A stretch of 6,784 bases of DNA from JAXLVB01 sp044228045 (GTDB taxonomy: Bacteria; Bacteroidota; Bacteroidia; Cytophagales; Spirosomataceae): positions 1-6,784 of the forward strand of contig JBGAVQ010000300.1 of assembly GCA_044228045.1 (NCBI GenBank), given 5' to 3'. The notes beneath the pieces are model-generated. The model was not told where the DNA came from and did no database searches. It saw nothing but the letters and a program-made list of their open reading frames with translations. Shown here one piece after another: positions 5,762 through 6,784 of the stretch. Position 1 is the stretch's first letter. Each line of letters starts with the position of its first letter. Position numbers and translations under genes: made by a program.

Positions 5762-6784
5762 TTATTTTCTTCTTTCTTTCAAATCTGCTTCTATTTGCAG
5801 CTCCATTTTTTTATCAATTACATAAAATACCAAAAGCCCCACGGCTATCAAAAACGGTATGGCTGGAAATATACTTACCAGCATTTTGATACCATTGATG
5901 GCTTCGGCAGATTGAGCGATTTCGGCTTGGGGTTGGTAATGAAATACCCCTAAAATCAGGGTCAGCAACGAACTTCCGATGCTCAAACCACCCTTCAACC
6001 CCACCATCATGGCCGAAAAAATAATAGCGGTGGCTCGGCGGTTGTTTTTCCATTCGGAGTAGTCGGCTACGTCGGCTATCATGGTCCAAAGAATGGGCGT
6101 GCTGATACCATAAAAAAACATGTGCAAAATCTGAGAACCAAACATAAGCCCCACAGACTGTGGCGCATAAAAGTAAAATAGCAAGATGAAAAGCGTAGAA
6201 ACAAAGAGTGAAGCACCAAAAACGTTTCTTTTGCCGTACCTATCTGCCAGATTTTTAGAAAGCATAATACCAATCAGCCCAATCAGTATTCCCCCGCCGT
6301 TGAACACCCCAAGTCCCATCGAAATATCATTTTCAAAAGTTGGCAAAAATGATTTCATGGGTTCTAAGAAGGCCGTAAGTTGGGCTTTGTCCACGTAGTT
6401 TTCAAAATAATAGACATAAGAACCACCTTTCATGGCCAAAGTGATGAACACCAAGGTGGTGACAGTGAGCATGATAATCCACGGAATATTCTTGAACAAA
6501 TCACCCAAGTCTTCTTTCAAGGATGATTTTTGCTCAGGTTTAGGCACAATACGCTCTTTGGTAGTAAAGAAAGTAATCAAGAGCATGAGCGTACCAATAA
6601 TGGCCAAAATGGTCATTACCTTTTCTATCCCTACGGCTTTGTCGCCCTCCCCCGCTTTCAGAATAAGATTGTACATGAATACCTGCACAAAAAACTGAGA
6701 AAACATCACCGCCACAAAACGATAAGCTGACATACTATTCCGCTCGGCCATGTCGCCCGTAATGACACCACTCAATGCCGAATA
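5762..6784 (-). CDS. GPH-family sugar:cation symporter (MFS_2), 5'-truncated by the window
   Basis: The frame is open to the window edge. Its first complete codons read YSALSGVITGDMAERNSMSAYRF, a characteristic internal GPH motif, so the true start lies outside the window (roughly 100-140 residues missing, judged from usual family length). About 340 residues remain. About eight hydrophobic membrane segments can be seen, including those near FVAVMFSQFFVQVFMYNLIL, VMTILAIIGTLMLLITFF, WIIMLTVTTLVFITLAM, FNGGGILIGLIGIML, LFVSTLFILLFYFYA and the final FPAIPFLIAVGLLVFYVI. A long cytoplasmic loop (KERIVPKPEQKSSLKEDL) separates the halves. The family signature TPILWTMIADVADYSEWKNNRRA precedes the last two helices. 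GPH members such as the xyloside and melibiose carriers import sugars with H+ or Na+. Next to a cytoplasmic GH43 it most likely imports xylo- or arabino-oligosaccharides, but the substrate is inferred. The TAA lies 6 nt from palindrome pair C. Confidence 0.93.
   Translation of the reverse strand, partial: YSALSGVITGDMAERNSMSAYRFVAVMFSQFFVQVFMYNLILKAGEGDKAVGIEKVMTILAIIGTLMLLITFFTTKERIVPKPEQKSSLKEDLGDLFKNIPWIIMLTVTTLVFITLAMKGGSYVYYFENYVDKAQLTAFLEPMKSFLPTFENDISMGLGVFNGGGILIGLIGIMLSKNLADRYGKRNVFGASLFVSTLFILLFYFYAPQSVGLMFGSQILHMFFYGISTPILWTMIADVADYSEWKNNRRATAIIFSAMMVGLKGGLSIGSSLLTLILGVFHYQPQAEIAQSAEAINGIKMLVSIFPAIPFLIAVGLLVFYVIDKKMELQIEADLKERRK

Larger units (their letters stand above)
1..6784 (-). 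other. Xylan/arabinoxylan utilisation gene cluster, putative operon
   Basis: Six consecutive same-strand genes cover uptake (GPH symporter), backbone cleavage (GH10), side-chain removal (GH51), terminal hydrolysis (GH43), deacetylation (SASA-type esterase) and one lipoprotein of unknown role (CotH). In transcription order the gaps are 113, 23, 20, 79 and 96 bp. The GH43-GH51-GH10 core is tightly packed, and the three wider gaps are largely filled by palindrome pairs. No regulator or SusC/D gene is inside the window, and no internal promoter matching the Bacteroidota consensus was recognised. Expression is probably driven from upstream of 6784. Confidence 0.75.

Overview
The window looks like part of a xylan/arabinoxylan utilisation locus from a Bacteroidota bacterium, probably a Cytophagales-type environmental organism. 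This lineage call is inferred from the gene content, the Bacteroidota-style lipoprotein signal, AT-rich leaders without clear Shine-Dalgarno sequences, and the close similarity of the products to families common in that phylum. No SusC/SusD pair lies inside the window, so the outer-membrane uptake genes, if linked, must be outside it.

All genes are on the minus strand and read right to left, so the layout is consistent with one operon. In transcription order they are: (1) the C-terminal three-quarters of a GPH-family sugar:cation symporter (5762-6784, start outside the window); (2) a cytoplasmic GH43 beta-xylosidase/arabinofuranosidase (4614-5648); (3) an exported GH51 alpha-L-arabinofuranosidase broken into two reading frames (2897-4590); (4) an exported GH10 endo-beta-1,4-xylanase (1734-2876); (5) a lipoprotein of the CotH kinase-like family (311-1654); (6) the first 71 codons of an exported SASA-type (sialate O-acetylesterase-like) carbohydrate acetylesterase (1-214, continuing outside the window). 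The expected flow is: GH10 cuts the xylan backbone, the esterase removes acetyl groups and GH51 removes arabinose, all outside the cytoplasm. The symporter then imports oligosaccharides or sugars, and GH43 finishes the hydrolysis in the cytoplasm. The role of CotH is unknown.

Two things stand out. First, the GH51 gene contains a perfect 140-bp tandem duplication (3812-3951 and 3952-4091). Because 140 is not a multiple of 3, it shifts the frame; removing one copy restores an ordinary 517-residue GH51 protein. The duplication leaves two ORFs joined by an ATGA stop/start overlap, and the region encoding the catalytic acid/base is present in both. Second, the three wider intergenic gaps (215-310, 1655-1733, 5649-5761) each carry a pair of 21-nt imperfect palindromes built on GTCAGAC/GTCTGAC. 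They share the geometry 4 bp, one mismatch, 4 bp, 3-nt loop, and look like a REP/BIME-type dispersed repeat family. The two tight junctions (20 and 23 nt) have none. No RNA genes, CRISPR arrays, transposases or recognisable Bacteroidota promoters (TTTG / TAnnTTTG) were seen.
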